64,000 nt of DNA from Gemmatimonas aurantiaca (GTDB taxonomy: Bacteria > Gemmatimonadota > Gemmatimonadetes > Gemmatimonadales > Gemmatimonadaceae): the NCBI RefSeq assembly GCF_037190085.1, contig NZ_JBBCJO010000008.1, positions 1 through 64,000 of the forward strand. Direction: 5' to 3'. The translations under genes and the position numbers were made by a program. Positions 8,152 to 18,248 of this stretch are shown in pieces; the stretch's first letter is position 1; the number at the start of each line of letters is the position of its first letter. The notes beneath the pieces are model-generated. The model was not told the origin of the DNA and did not search any database. It saw only the letters and a list, made by a program, of their open reading frames with translations.

Positions 8152-10597
8152 TGCCAATCCCCCCAGAAAGCGCAGCAGGTCGCGCGGCTCCCCTGCCGGA
8201 CGGCAGGCGCTCTGACTGCTCTTCATCGGTGGCGGCGTAGTCCTGATAGTACGAGTAGTACTGATACACACCGGTCATCTTGATTCCGTTGAGGACGGCG
8301 CCCATCACCCGGATGGGGAGCGTGTCGACCGTGGCCATTTTGGCTGCCGCCATCTTGCGGTCGGTGACACCGGCGCGCATCACCAGCGCCATGTTGCCGG
8401 TGGCGGTTGCGAGTGCATAGGCGTCGTATCCTGCACCGAGAGGTGGAGAATCGACGATCACCACATCGAACTCGCTGGTCATCTGATTGAGCAACTGAGA
8501 GAGCCTGGGCGTGGCGAGTAATTCCGGCGCGCGACGTCGCCGCACCCCAGCGGGCATCAGAGTCAGATTCGCATGCGAAGTGAGTGGGTTCAGCACCTCG
8601 GCGATCAAGGCAGTCCCCTCCAGATACTCCACCAGCCCCGGCCGCGAATGGATATTGAACGTCTTCGCCAGCTCACCGCGGCGAATATCGCCATCAATGA
8701 GCAGCGTACGCAGCCCCGATTCCGCAAAACTCAACGCCAGGTTTGATGAAATGAGACTCTTCCCGTCGTTGGGACCTGGGCTTGTGATGGTCATGGCGAG
8801 CGGACGCGATGGATCGGCAGCGTATCGCACATTCATGCGAATAGTGCGGAATGCTTCCACTACTTGTGCGGCCTGTTCTGCCTTGCGGCGCCCCTTGCCA
8901 CCGATCACTGGCACTACACCCAACACGAACAGTCCCAGATCGTCCGTGACCTGCTCTGGATAGCGGAATCGCTTGTCCACCTGATCCAGCAGAATGGCGA
9001 GAGCGATGCCCAACGCCAAGGCGCCGCCAATGGCCCCTAAAATGATCATGGGCGCCGTGTTGCGCGTAGGCGCCAGCGGCGGAACTGCCGCGTCGAGGAT
9101 GCTCACATCGGGAACAGTGGATGCCTCGGCAAGCTTCGCTTCGGCCGCTTTCATATTCAGACTTTCGTATACCCGCGCCGCCACATCCACCTGTCGCTTG
9201 AGACGCTGTTCCTCGATAGTGCGTGAAGGAATACCCTTCAGATCCCTGCTGCTCTGATCGATGGTGGCATTCAGCGTCTGCTCACGCAGGCGAAGTTCTC
9301 CGAGATACGCATTGAGGGCCCGCGGGACCACCGAATCGCGCAGTCCTGCCAGTGCGGCCTGCGCGTCTTTCACTCGCTGATATTCATCAGTGTACGTCTC
9401 ACGCAGCCGGCGCAACTCGAATTCGCGGGCAGCCTGCTCTTCGAGTGCTTTGCGCAGGTTGTCTGCAGCAGGGTCGGCATTCACCGCAGGCACCGACAGC
9501 ACCGCTTCACGCGTGATGGGCGTGCCTGAACGGCCGCTCTGCAGAATACGCTCGAGCGCCTCGCGATCGCGCCGATAGTTGTCCGAGAGAATCTTGTCGC
9601 GGAAATAGTTCTCGAACACAGGGGAATTGGTCATCTCGATTCCCGGCGTGATCGTCTGACGCTCGCTGGGTTCGGTCACCGTGCGCACGCGGAAACTCTC
9701 CAGCGCCGACTCGGCGCCGGCCAATTCCTGCGCAGCATACTCACGTTGTCCCTCGAGAATACCGGCCACCTGGACCACATTCTGCTTCTTGTACTGGGTA
9801 GCCACCGTTACGAACTGTTCCACCCAGGCATTGAGGGTGGCCGCGCTGCGCTGGGCATTGGGCCCGGTCATACGCAGAAAGAGGAATGAAGAACCGGTTT
9901 GCAACGAAAGGGAGAGTTTCTTGATCAGCGCCCTCGATGCCTCACGCGGCGTCTGCACGTTGAACTCGACAGTGGCGCGTCGTCCAAAATCGGTAGACGC
10001 CGGTTGCCACTGGAAGCCCACCGGACGCCCGATGGAATCACCGACCGCTCCTTTCTCCACTTCGATGCCAGGTTTGAGACTCAGCACATAGCGACCGCCG
10101 GCAATGGTCAGCTTGTAGTCGCCCGGTCGGAGTCGCGTCTGGTCCACTCGAAACTGTCGGAACAGCACGCTGTCGGCATCCGCCACAGGAGTGACGAATA
10201 GTCCGAGTCCCATCACCACCGGGTCCGCAATGGCATAGGAGCGTAACAGGTCCTGCCATCCAGAGGCCTGCAACAGCTCTGCCGCCTGAATAGGCCCCCG
10301 CCCGGCACCATTGTTCACACCCGTGCCCTGCTCTAGCAGAATGGTGGCTTGCACTTCGTACTCCGGCTCGATGAACCGGGTGGCCGCGTATCCGGCAGCC
10401 CCGCCAATGGGCAGCAGCAGGAGCACCAGCCACTTGAAACGGTTCACCGCCGCCAGATAGCGGCGAAGATTCGGCCCCTTGGGCTCCGGAGCAGCGTCTG
10501 CGGACGAGCCCCCCCAATCTCCAGGAGGATCTCCTTCCTGATACGGCTCGAGCGCGGCATCGCGCGGTTGAACAGGCTGTATCTGCTGGCCGGACAT
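8144..10597 (-). CDS. Wzc-like polysaccharide co-polymerase / tyrosine autokinase (BY-kinase)
   Basis: 817 residues from ATG 10597; upstream ATGs only add a non-conserved tail. A proline-rich cytosolic start is followed by TM1 (WLVLLLLPIGGAAGY), a Wzz-type periplasmic region with long coiled coils (about 130-500) and TM2 (about 515-535). The C-terminal kinase has Walker A (GPNDGKS), Walker A' (LLIDGDIRRGEL) and Walker B (VVIVDSPPL). A terminal tyrosine cluster (YQYYSYYQDY) is the usual autophosphorylation tail. It controls chain length and export with the 7336-8151 product. The upstream 10598-10923 region separates it from the divergent regulator. Confidence 0.92.
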   Translation of the reverse strand: MSGQQIQPVQPRDAALEPYQEGDPPGDWGGSSADAAPEPKGPNLRRYLAAVNRFKWLVLLLLPIGGAAGYAATRFIEPEYEVQATILLEQGTGVNNGAGRGPIQAAELLQASGWQDLLRSYAIADPVVMGLGLFVTPVADADSVLFRQFRVDQTRLRPGDYKLTIAGGRYVLSLKPGIEVEKGAVGDSIGRPVGFQWQPASTDFGRRATVEFNVQTPREASRALIKKLSLSLQTGSSFLFLRMTGPNAQRSAATLNAWVEQFVTVATQYKKQNVVQVAGILEGQREYAAQELAGAESALESFRVRTVTEPSERQTITPGIEMTNSPVFENYFRDKILSDNYRRDREALERILQSGRSGTPITREAVLSVPAVNADPAADNLRKALEEQAAREFELRRLRETYTDEYQRVKDAQAALAGLRDSVVPRALNAYLGELRLREQTLNATIDQSSRDLKGIPSRTIEEQRLKRQVDVAARVYESLNMKAAEAKLAEASTVPDVSILDAAVPPLAPTRNTAPMIILGAIGGALALGIALAILLDQVDKRFRYPEQVTDDLGLFVLGVVPVIGGKGRRKAEQAAQVVEAFRTIRMNVRYAADPSRPLAMTITSPGPNDGKSLISSNLALSFAESGLRTLLIDGDIRRGELAKTFNIHSRPGLVEYLEGTALIAEVLNPLTSHANLTLMPAGVRRRRAPELLATPRLSQLLNQMTSEFDVVIVDSPPLGAGYDAYALATATGNMALVMRAGVTDRKMAAAKMATVDTLPIRVMGAVLNGIKMTGVYQYYSYYQDYAATDEEQSERLPSGRGAARPAALSGGIGNE

Positions 10598-10675
10598 TGT
10601 GTGATGACGATGTGGAAGTACTGCGGGAGCCGAATTATCTGATGAGAGACGTTCACAAATCTGTGGCGCAACACA

Positions 10676-10706
10676 CTGCTGCGTAAGCGCACGCACCACG
10701 CAGCAG
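10676..10706. promoter_or_regulatory. Inverted repeat in the divergent control region
   Basis: CTGCTGCGT (10676-10684) and ACGCAGCAG (10698-10706) form a perfect 9-bp inverted repeat with 13-nt spacing, between the divergent kinase gene (start 10597) and regulator gene (start 10924). It is placed like an operator or activator site. No GG-N10-GC promoter was found here on either strand. The remainder of this 326-bp gap shows no gene. Confidence 0.35.
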
Positions 10707-10923
10707 ACGCGCAACAAACCGGTTACCTTTTACCCGTTGTTGCAGTCACGAGACGGTGATTGTAGCCGGAAAGCTACGATTTACCTTGACGGAACGCCTT
10801 CCATACGATATTTCGACCTGCTCCGGATACGGGAATGGCTCACGTATGGTGTATCCGCCACGTGTGAGTTGGATCCATCCCTCACTTCCGGGATTTCTTT
10901 CGGGATTCCCCGATGCATCGCCA

Positions 10924-12414
10924 ATGACCGACCCCTTCCTCACCGAACCTCCATCAGCCGCCGTTCCCGATAAGGGAACAGGCCTGCGTATCCTGATCGT
11001 CGACGACGACCGGACGCTGCGGGAGGGGTGTGCCTCCGTGCTCCAGATGGATGGTCATGTCATCACGGCCACCGGACGGGGCGACGAGGCGTTGGAGATG
11101 GTGCGCCGCAAACGCTTCGATCTGATCCTGGTGGACCTCTACATGACGCCAGTATCGGGCATGGAGGTCCTCAAGGCCGCGGTGGAAGCGCACAAGCAGG
11201 TGATCGTGGTGGTCATGACAGGGAATCCCACGGTGGCCTCCAGCATCGAAGCCCTGCGGGCCGGCGCCTGGGACTATCTACCCAAACCCTTCTCTGCCAG
11301 CCACTTGCAGGTACTGGTGGGCCGCGCCGCCCACGCCGCTGCGGCCGTGCGCGACGTCAAAGAACCGGTGAAACCCGCCGGTCTGGTTACGCAGAGCGGC
11401 GCCGGCGAGCTGATGTCGCTGCTAGGCGTCTCGCCCACGTTCCGGAAGGCCGTGGAGCTGGCACAGAAGGTGGCGGCCACCGACGCGTCGGTCATGATCA
11501 GCGGCGAGAGCGGGACTGGCAAGGAGATGATCGCCCAGTTCATCCACAAGCACAGCCGCCGTTCGGCGCGCAAGCTGGTGCCGGTGAACTGCGCCGCACT
11601 CCCCGACAACCTGCTCGAGTCGGAGATGTTCGGGTACCGGAAAGGCGCTTTCACCGGCGCCGACCGTGACAAGGCTGGTCTTCTCGAGGTGGCCAACGGC
11701 GGTACGCTGTTTCTGGACGAGCTCACCGAGATGACCATGCCGCTCCAGGCCAAGCTGCTGCGTGTGCTGCAGGATGGCGTGGTGCGTCGGCTGGGTAGTG
11801 AGACCCAGGACGCGGTGGTGGACGTGCGGTTCATTTCGGCCACCAATCGGGACCCGCAGGAATCGGTGCAGCAGGGCATCCTGCGCGAAGACCTGTTCTA
11901 TCGCCTGCGTGTGGTGCCCATCAAGCTGCCGCCGCTACGTAAGCGCCTGGAAGACATTCCGATGCTGGCCGAACATTTCCTGAAGCGATCGTGGGAACGG
12001 CATCGGACGGGCGGAGCCCCCGCCCCCTCGTTCACGCGGGAAACCATCGAATTCCTGCAGTCGCGTCCCTGGCGTGGCAACGTGCGCGAACTGCAGAACG
12101 TGATCGAACACGTGGCCGTCATTGCCGACAGCGACCGCCCGATCACGCCCGACGATATTCCGATCTACGACGACGCGCCCATGGCGCAGGCGGACGGCGG
12201 ATTGCCGGCAGCGATCATGAACGAGGCGTTCCATTCGGCCAAGGACAGCCTGATCGCCCACTTCGAGAAAGAGTACCTGACGCGTCTGACGGCACGGGCA
12301 GGGGGCAACATGTCCAAGGCCGCGCGTCTGGCGGGCATCGATCGCACCACGCTGTATCGACTCATGGAAAAGCACGGGTTCAAACGTGACGCGCTCTCCG
12401 GCTCCGCCGACTGA
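10924..12414 (+). CDS. Sigma54-dependent response regulator (NtrC/PrsR-like)
   Basis: 496 residues from ATG 10924; an in-frame upstream extension looks non-coding. A receiver domain (about 21-135) with Asp71 (LVDLYMTP) as phospho-acceptor is followed by an AAA+ domain with Walker A GESGTGKE and the sigma54 contact loop GAFTGA. The C-terminal Fis-type helix-turn-helix reads MSKAARLAGIDRTTLYRLMEKHGF. The family drives transcription from -24/-12 promoters. Its place in an exosortase/polysaccharide locus and the -24/-12 sites at all three PEP-CTERM genes suggest a PrsR role. Its end overlaps the next gene by 29 nt. Confidence 0.92.
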   Translation: MTDPFLTEPPSAAVPDKGTGLRILIVDDDRTLREGCASVLQMDGHVITATGRGDEALEMVRRKRFDLILVDLYMTPVSGMEVLKAAVEAHKQVIVVVMTGNPTVASSIEALRAGAWDYLPKPFSASHLQVLVGRAAHAAAAVRDVKEPVKPAGLVTQSGAGELMSLLGVSPTFRKAVELAQKVAATDASVMISGESGTGKEMIAQFIHKHSRRSARKLVPVNCAALPDNLLESEMFGYRKGAFTGADRDKAGLLEVANGGTLFLDELTEMTMPLQAKLLRVLQDGVVRRLGSETQDAVVDVRFISATNRDPQESVQQGILREDLFYRLRVVPIKLPPLRKRLEDIPMLAEHFLKRSWERHRTGGAPAPSFTRETIEFLQSRPWRGNVRELQNVIEHVAVIADSDRPITPDDIPIYDDAPMAQADGGLPAAIMNEAFHSAKDSLIAHFEKEYLTRLTARAGGNMSKAARLAGIDRTTLYRLMEKHGFKRDALSGSAD

Positions 12415-13216
12415 CACCCCGATACGGGCGGTCGATGTCAGCCCGGCTGGACTCGAGCCCCTCATCGAAGCGGGCAGGCATCTGGCGCTGTCAGAGCTGT
12501 CCGGGAAAACACGGGAGCTGAATGACGCTCCCGCAGCACTGGAACTCCTGACGGAGGTCGTCCACGACCTCCGCTCTCCCTTGAGTTCGATGCTGGTGCT
12601 CATCGGGCAGTTGCAGAGCGGACGTGCCGGCCCCCTGACCCGCCAGCAGGAGTTGCAACTGGGGATTCTGTACGAGGCGGCATTCGAGGTGAACAATCTC
12701 ACCCGCAACGCTCTCGAACTGGCCCGACGCAGCGACGTTTCTCCGCCTGCAGAAGTCCCGACGGCGTTCTCCGTCACCGGCACATGGCATACGGTACGTG
12801 CGCTACTCGCTCCGATCGCCCAGGAACGTGGACTTGTGCTTCGCTGGTCGGGCCCACGTACGGACCTCCGCACGGGGCATCCGGAGATTCTTCAGAAGGT
12901 TTTGCTCAACCTGGTGACGAACGCCCTCAAGTTCACGATCAGAGGCACGATTTCGGTGACCGTGGAAGAACTGGACGAGGCGCGGGTGCGATTCCGGGTC
13001 AGCGACACCGGCACGGGTCTCAATGAGCCAGCGCGCGCCATGATTGGAGAGCCGCCCGGACAGGAGCAACTTCCTTTTTCAAGGAATGGCCGGACCCTCG
13101 GACTCGCCATCTGCAGGCGCGCACTTGCCGATCTGAACAGTCGGCTGGAACTGGGCCATCAGCAAGGGCCCGGAACCTGCCTTGAATTCGAGCTACGGTT
13201 GCCGGCCGCCACCTAG
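12386..13216 (+). CDS. Soluble sensor histidine kinase paired with the sigma54 regulator
   Basis: 276 residues from GTG 12386, overlapping the regulator by 29 nt. The HisKA motif VVHDLRSPLSSM places the phospho-histidine at His60. The HATPase domain has an N box (LLNLVTNALKFT) and a G1 box (VSDTGTGL). There is no membrane segment and no recognisable sensor domain, only about 50 residues before the H-box region. It therefore probably senses a cytosolic cue or a partner protein. In exosortase loci of Proteobacteria the partner kinase PrsK is membrane-bound, so this is a shorter variant if the roles match. Confidence 0.88.
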   Translation: MTRSPAPPTDTPIRAVDVSPAGLEPLIEAGRHLALSELSGKTRELNDAPAALELLTEVVHDLRSPLSSMLVLIGQLQSGRAGPLTRQQELQLGILYEAAFEVNNLTRNALELARRSDVSPPAEVPTAFSVTGTWHTVRALLAPIAQERGLVLRWSGPRTDLRTGHPEILQKVLLNLVTNALKFTIRGTISVTVEELDEARVRFRVSDTGTGLNEPARAMIGEPPGQEQLPFSRNGRTLGLAICRRALADLNSRLELGHQQGPGTCLEFELRLPAAT

Positions 13217-13335
13217 ACGGCGTCAGCGATGCGATCTTGCGGACAGCAACCGCGCACCGACTTAAGTTTGAGTACCACGCTGTGTGCACATGGGACTCAC
13301 AGTGATGCCGATTTCCCCGAGTTGCCTGTTTACCG

Positions 13336-14709
13336 ATGAGCCAGCCAACCTCCGCTTCCAATCCGGCGACGCCCGACACTCTCGAGCTTCGCGACAACCG
13401 CACCGGTTCCACCTACAGCGCCGCCGTGCGCACCGAAGGGCCGGAGGGTGACACGTATGTCCGTGCGATGGATCTGCGTCCCATCAAGCGTGAGGCAAGT
13501 GAATTCGGCCTGCTGAGTTACGATCCGGCGTTCATGAACACCGCCTCGTGCCGCAGTGCCATCACATTCATCGACGGTGACAAGGGCATTCTGCGCTACC
13601 GCGGTTATCCCATCGAGCAACTGGCAGAGAATGCCACGTTCCTCGAAGTGGCTTACCTGCTGCGCAATGGCGAACTGCCCGACCAGCATCAGTATGACGA
13701 GTGGGTGCGCGACATCACGTATCACACCTACGTGCATGAAAACATCCGGAAGTTCCTGGAAGGGTTCCGGTATGATGCACACCCGATGAGCATGCTGTGC
13801 AGCGCGACGGCCGCGCTCTCCAGTTTCTATCCGGCAGCCCGCGACATTCAGGACCCGCAACAGCGCTACATCAGCACCATCCGCCTGCTGGCCAAGCTTC
13901 CCACCATTGCGGCCTTTGCGTATCGGCACGTGAAGGGATTGCCCTTCATCTACCCCGACAACGATCTGAGTTACACGGAGAATTTCCTCTCCATGGTGGC
14001 GCGGATGTCGGAGCCCAAATACGAAGCCAACCCGGTGTTCGTGAAGGCGCTCGAAGTGCTGTTCATCCTGCATGCGGATCATGAACAGAACTGCAGCACC
14101 AACGCCGTTCGTGCCGTTGGCTCCTCCCATGTCGACCCGTTCTCGGCGGTGGCCGCTGGTATCGCGGCGTTGTTCGGCCCGTTGCATGGCGGCGCCAACG
14201 AAGCCGTGCTACGCATGATCACCGAGATCGGCGACAAGAAGAACATCCCCGCCTTCATCGAGGCGGTGAAGAGCGGCAAGGGTGAGCGACTCATGGGCTT
14301 CGGCCACCGCGTGTACAAGAGCTACGATCCGCGGGCGCGCATCGTGAAGAAGCTTGCCGACGAAGTGTTTGCGCAGGTGGGCATGGACAAGGACCTCGAG
14401 ATCGCACTGGAACTCGAGCGCATTGCGTTGTCCGACGACTACTTCGTGTCACGCAAGCTGTATCCGAACGTCGATTTCTACACGGGACTCATCTATCGCT
14501 CGATGGCCTTCCCGACGGACTTCTTCACCGTGCTCTTTGCCGTGGCGCGTGTATCGGGCTGGCTGGCGCAGTGGGAGGAGATGATCCTGGACAAAGAGCA
14601 GAAGATCGCGCGCCCGCGGCAGATCTATGTCGGCCATGGAGAGCGGCCGTATGTGGATGGGCTGTCGGAGAAGTTTCCGAAGGCGCGGAAGGATAGCATC
14701 CGTAAGTGA
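13336..14709 (+). CDS. gltA: Citrate synthase
   Basis: 457 residues from ATG 13336. It condenses oxaloacetate and acetyl-CoA to citrate in the TCA cycle. Typical hexameric-type features are present: YRGYPIEQLAENATFLEVAYLL near the N-terminus, the HADHEQNCSTNAVR block with a catalytic His, PLHGGANEAVLRM, and MGFGHRVYKSYDPRA. The length fits the long bacterial type. The first glycosyltransferase gene starts inside its last codons (GTGA overlap), so a housekeeping gene is translationally coupled to the polysaccharide locus. Confidence 0.95.
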   Translation: MSQPTSASNPATPDTLELRDNRTGSTYSAAVRTEGPEGDTYVRAMDLRPIKREASEFGLLSYDPAFMNTASCRSAITFIDGDKGILRYRGYPIEQLAENATFLEVAYLLRNGELPDQHQYDEWVRDITYHTYVHENIRKFLEGFRYDAHPMSMLCSATAALSSFYPAARDIQDPQQRYISTIRLLAKLPTIAAFAYRHVKGLPFIYPDNDLSYTENFLSMVARMSEPKYEANPVFVKALEVLFILHADHEQNCSTNAVRAVGSSHVDPFSAVAAGIAALFGPLHGGANEAVLRMITEIGDKKNIPAFIEAVKSGKGERLMGFGHRVYKSYDPRARIVKKLADEVFAQVGMDKDLEIALELERIALSDDYFVSRKLYPNVDFYTGLIYRSMAFPTDFFTVLFAVARVSGWLAQWEEMILDKEQKIARPRQIYVGHGERPYVDGLSEKFPKARKDSIRK

Positions 14710-15851
14710 CTAGAGTCGAAGAGCCAGGACGCCAACTGCGCGTCCTGGCTGTCATCGATACGGTGGAAGTTTCGGGACCAGGGCGGCAGCTCGTTGCGAG
14801 TATCGAAAGGCTGGCAGAGTTGGGACTTTCTGTCAGGGTCTTAGTGTTTCGTCGCAAAGGTCGAAGCGTCTCGCCGTTTGAGAACTTTCTCGCTTCCCAC
14901 TCAATTGACTATCGAGTGGTGGAGGAAGGTTATACGTTTGGACCTGGGGCACTGAAGCGTTTCCGCACGCAATTGAACTCGTATGCTCCCGATCTAGTAC
15001 AAACTCACGGATACAAGCCATCCGCTTGCATGTTCTTCGCGCGATCCTTTGCATTCTGCAAAACCGCGTGGATTGCATTCTTTCACGGAGCGACAGCAGA
15101 GAACTTGAAGGTGCGCGCTTATCATTGGTTGGATCAGCAGTTAATGAAGAAGGCAGATTTGGTCACAGTCATGTCAATGCATCATAAAAATGACGCCGTA
15201 TCTCTCGGTAACAAAATTAGGATAGTTTACAACGCTGTCCTCCTGCCGGCGGATCCGCAGAGAGGCCTCCGAACGGTACAACGCAATACGAAATCGCCTG
15301 TAACGATAGGAGTGGTGGGTAGACTCAGCCCCGAGAAGGGGGTCGATGTGTTCTTGGAGGCTTGTTCGCGCCTGGACGCAGATGGCTACAAGTATCGCGC
15401 CCTCATCGCGGGTGATGGCCCCGAAAGAGAGTCTCTTGAAAGGATGGCGAGCAATCTCGGCTTGGGTGCTGCGGTGGAATTCGTCGGTCATCTCAGGAAC
15501 ACAGACGACCTGTATCGCCAACTCGATGTGCTTGTGATCCCCTCACGAAGTGAGGGTTTACCCAACGTCCTTCTCGAAGCTTTGCGGTTTGGACTGCCCA
15601 TCGCGGCGACCACGGTGGGTGCTATCCCTGAAGTCCTATCCGATCCACGGGCTGGCAGGTTATGCCGCGTCGACGACGCGGCAGCGCTCGAGCGTGTGAT
15701 TCGAGAAGTTAGTTCACGTGAATATGCTCTCGATGGGCTGGGTGCCAGGGACGAGCTGCTCGATCGCTATTCGCTTGAGAGGCGTACGGCCGCACTCATA
15801 GCGTTGTACAAAGAGGCAATGGACTTACGTTCCCACCAAGCCGGCCATTAA
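14706..15851 (+). CDS. Glycosyltransferase family 4 (EPS locus, first)
   Basis: 381 residues, GTG start overlapping the citrate synthase stop by 4 nt. GT-B fold: an N-terminal acceptor domain, then VGRLSPEKGVDVF and the donor-site motif PSRSEGLPNVLLEAL (E-x7-E type), typical of retaining GT4 enzymes. No signal peptide; cytoplasmic, adding a sugar to the lipid-linked repeat unit. Codon use becomes visibly more A/T-rich from about 14.8 kb, as is common in surface polysaccharide clusters that spread by transfer. Confidence 0.88.
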   Translation: MTRVEEPGRQLRVLAVIDTVEVSGPGRQLVASIERLAELGLSVRVLVFRRKGRSVSPFENFLASHSIDYRVVEEGYTFGPGALKRFRTQLNSYAPDLVQTHGYKPSACMFFARSFAFCKTAWIAFFHGATAENLKVRAYHWLDQQLMKKADLVTVMSMHHKNDAVSLGNKIRIVYNAVLLPADPQRGLRTVQRNTKSPVTIGVVGRLSPEKGVDVFLEACSRLDADGYKYRALIAGDGPERESLERMASNLGLGAAVEFVGHLRNTDDLYRQLDVLVIPSRSEGLPNVLLEALRFGLPIAATTVGAIPEVLSDPRAGRLCRVDDAAALERVIREVSSREYALDGLGARDELLDRYSLERRTAALIALYKEAMDLRSHQAGH

Positions 15852-15869
15852 CGCACCAACCAACGCACT

Positions 15870-16964
15870 ATGAAAGTCGAGATGGTTCTACCCAGTCTTC
15901 AGGTTGGTGGTATGGAGCACATGGCGGTTACACTGTCCACCGCACTGCATCGCGCTGGCATGGAAGTCGGCGTGACGTGCGTGGACAATGCGGATGGCGA
16001 GCTTATCAAGACACTCACTTCCGTTGGCATACGCGTTTCCTTTCAAAAGGCGCCCGGCTTTCTCTCGAATTTTTCAGCTCCCGGCCTTGCCACTCACTTT
16101 ACTCGACTTCGACCTGATGTCGTCCACTCTCATAGTGGTGTATGGGGACGAGCATGCCGTGCAGCACGTATGGCAGGTATCAGGCGTACAGTTCACACTG
16201 TCCACGGAAAGCCGGATCAGGATCCTTGGTTTGACATCCCCCTGAGAAAATGGGAAGCGCGGATGACAGATAGGATCGTCACGGTATCAGCTCCGCTGGC
16301 GGAGGATTTGGTAGTAAGGGTCGGCGTTGATAGATCCAAGATTTCTATTTGCGAGAATGGGGTGGACTCAAGCAAATTCGCCCCCGATGCTTTGGACAGA
16401 TCGTTAATTCGTCGTGCGCTCGATGTCAGCGATCGGCTCGTCTTTGGAGTGGTCGCAAGGCTCGTCAGCGTGAAGAACCTCCACGTATTGATCGAGGCAT
16501 TCGCCGAGATCCGATCCAAGATCCCTCTCGAACATCGTCCCGTCCTTCTGCTTGTAGGAGCCGGCCCTTTGGAGCTGGAACTTCGGTCGATCGCAGAACA
16601 TTGGGGACTTGCGGAAAGTTGCCGATTTCTTGGAGAACGAGCGGATACAGATCGCGTTCACCGAGCAATAGACATCTTTGTTCTTCCCTCCCTGGCTGAA
16701 GGCACTTCTATTAGCATTTTGGAGTCTATGGCCAGCGGCGCACTTGTGGTCGCTACGCCTGTCGGCTCCAATCCTAAACTCCTAGGTAGAAATGAGCGCG
16801 GTATCCTCGCATCAGGTCCGGACAGGTCTAGTATAGCGGCAGCCATGCTCACGGCAGCCTCCAGTTATCAGGACGCCAAACTTCAAAAAGCAGCGCGTGA
16901 TTTCGTCGTGGAGCACTATAGCGTCGAACGCATGACAGCGGACTATCTTCGCTTTTACTCGTAA
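15870..16964 (+). CDS. Glycosyltransferase family 4, exosortase-locus type
   Basis: 364 residues, ATG 15870, 18 nt after the previous gene. It starts with a GT4 glycine-rich loop (LPSLQVGGMEHMAV), has HTVHGKP and ENGVD in the middle, and ends with the donor motif LPSLAEGTSISILESMASG. The GGME start resembles sugar transferases associated with PEP-CTERM/EpsH systems (TIGR03088-like), which is family recall rather than a search result. Cytoplasmic repeat-unit assembly. Confidence 0.85.
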   Translation: MKVEMVLPSLQVGGMEHMAVTLSTALHRAGMEVGVTCVDNADGELIKTLTSVGIRVSFQKAPGFLSNFSAPGLATHFTRLRPDVVHSHSGVWGRACRAARMAGIRRTVHTVHGKPDQDPWFDIPLRKWEARMTDRIVTVSAPLAEDLVVRVGVDRSKISICENGVDSSKFAPDALDRSLIRRALDVSDRLVFGVVARLVSVKNLHVLIEAFAEIRSKIPLEHRPVLLLVGAGPLELELRSIAEHWGLAESCRFLGERADTDRVHRAIDIFVLPSLAEGTSISILESMASGALVVATPVGSNPKLLGRNERGILASGPDRSSIAAAMLTAASSYQDAKLQKAARDFVVEHYSVERMTADYLRFYS

Positions 16965-17021
16965 GATTTTGGCCTTCGATCGGCAGCTTTCGCTTACTGC
17001 CCCTTCACGTCATTCTGCTAC

Positions 17022-18248
17022 ATGAACAAGATCCTGTGGGTCTGCCATTTTCTCCCATATCCATCCACTGGACACGGCGCACTGCAGCGGACGCATCATC
17101 TCGTGCGTCAAGTCGCAAAATCGTTCGATGTGCACCTATTCGTTGTCGATGAAGTCGAAGACCACGAAGCGGTCTCGGCGGCACTTGGTGTTAAGAGTAT
17201 TTCGTCGATAAAGCCGAGGACTGGCCTCGATAAGGTATTGCCCATGTGCAGAAGTCTCCTTGGCAAGAGCACTTATTGGGAACGTTTGTTTTATCATGAA
17301 GCTCTGCACGCACAAATTGTATCGGCTGCAGCTGTTGAGCCATGTTTGGTAATATTGGACACCGCATTCCTCGCACCATACGTCAAACACGTCAATTGTC
17401 AGACCCTTATTGTAAATCACCACAACGTTGAATCGGCTTTGCTGGCACAACGCGCTAGTCGACAGGGCGGTGCGCTGACCGCGCTATTCGATGCCCAAGC
17501 AACTCGAACTGCTGCTTTGGAAATCGAAATTAGCAAGCTTGCTGCGCATCATTGGGTCGTATCTCTGGAGGACAGCATGCGCCTGCGATCTGTAGTTGGT
17601 GACGTGCAAACATTTATTGTACCGAACGGAGTAGACGTTGAATACTTCTCTCCGGAACCCCGTGCGACCGTTTCGCAGATCCCGAACTCTCTAGTCTTCG
17701 CCGGTGGTATGGATTGGTATCCTAACAGAGATGCAATCAAATGGCTCGCAGAAGAGTTGTGGGAAACACTCGTGAACGCAAATCCGGAGCACTCGATGAC
17801 TATTGTTGGCAAGTCGCCTCCAACAGAAGTGCTTCAGCTTGCACGTACGGACGCTAGGATAGAGGTCGCCGGCTTTGTCCCAGACGTTAGACCGTTCATC
17901 CACCGAGCGTTTGCGTACTTGTGCCCTATTCGCCAAGGCGGCGGCACGAGACTCAAAGTGCTCGACGCGCTAGCGCTTGGTTGCCCCCTCGTCGCAACAG
18001 GCCTCGCTGTTGACGGCCTACAATTGAAAGATGAAGTCCATTTTCTTCGAGCCGATGACGGTGATTCGATGGCGAATGCTCTTGAGCGCTTAGAGCGAGA
18101 GCCTGAACTGGCACGTGAGTTGGCGCGGAATGGACGGAATCATGTCATAGAGCATTTTTCTTGGGATTATATCGGGTCTATACTAGTGGATTTTCTCTCG
18201 AAATCTTCAAGTGCCGAACGAACGGCGCGTTCAAAATTTTCGGCATAG
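17022..18248 (+). CDS. Glycosyltransferase, PEP-CTERM-associated stp1-like
   Basis: 408 residues from ATG 17022. A GT-B protein starting WVCHFLPYPSTGHGALQRTHHL, with VFAGGMDWYPNRDAI, GFVPDVRPF and a C-terminal PIRQGGGTRLKVLDALALG donor site. This arrangement is that of the TIGR03087-type sugar transferases found with exosortase A. Its last 82 nt overlap the 3' end of the convergent glycosyltransferase at 18167-19372; both C-termini look plausible. Confidence 0.85.
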   Translation: MNKILWVCHFLPYPSTGHGALQRTHHLVRQVAKSFDVHLFVVDEVEDHEAVSAALGVKSISSIKPRTGLDKVLPMCRSLLGKSTYWERLFYHEALHAQIVSAAAVEPCLVILDTAFLAPYVKHVNCQTLIVNHHNVESALLAQRASRQGGALTALFDAQATRTAALEIEISKLAAHHWVVSLEDSMRLRSVVGDVQTFIVPNGVDVEYFSPEPRATVSQIPNSLVFAGGMDWYPNRDAIKWLAEELWETLVNANPEHSMTIVGKSPPTEVLQLARTDARIEVAGFVPDVRPFIHRAFAYLCPIRQGGGTRLKVLDALALGCPLVATGLAVDGLQLKDEVHFLRADDGDSMANALERLEREPELARELARNGRNHVIEHFSWDYIGSILVDFLSKSSSAERTARSKFSA

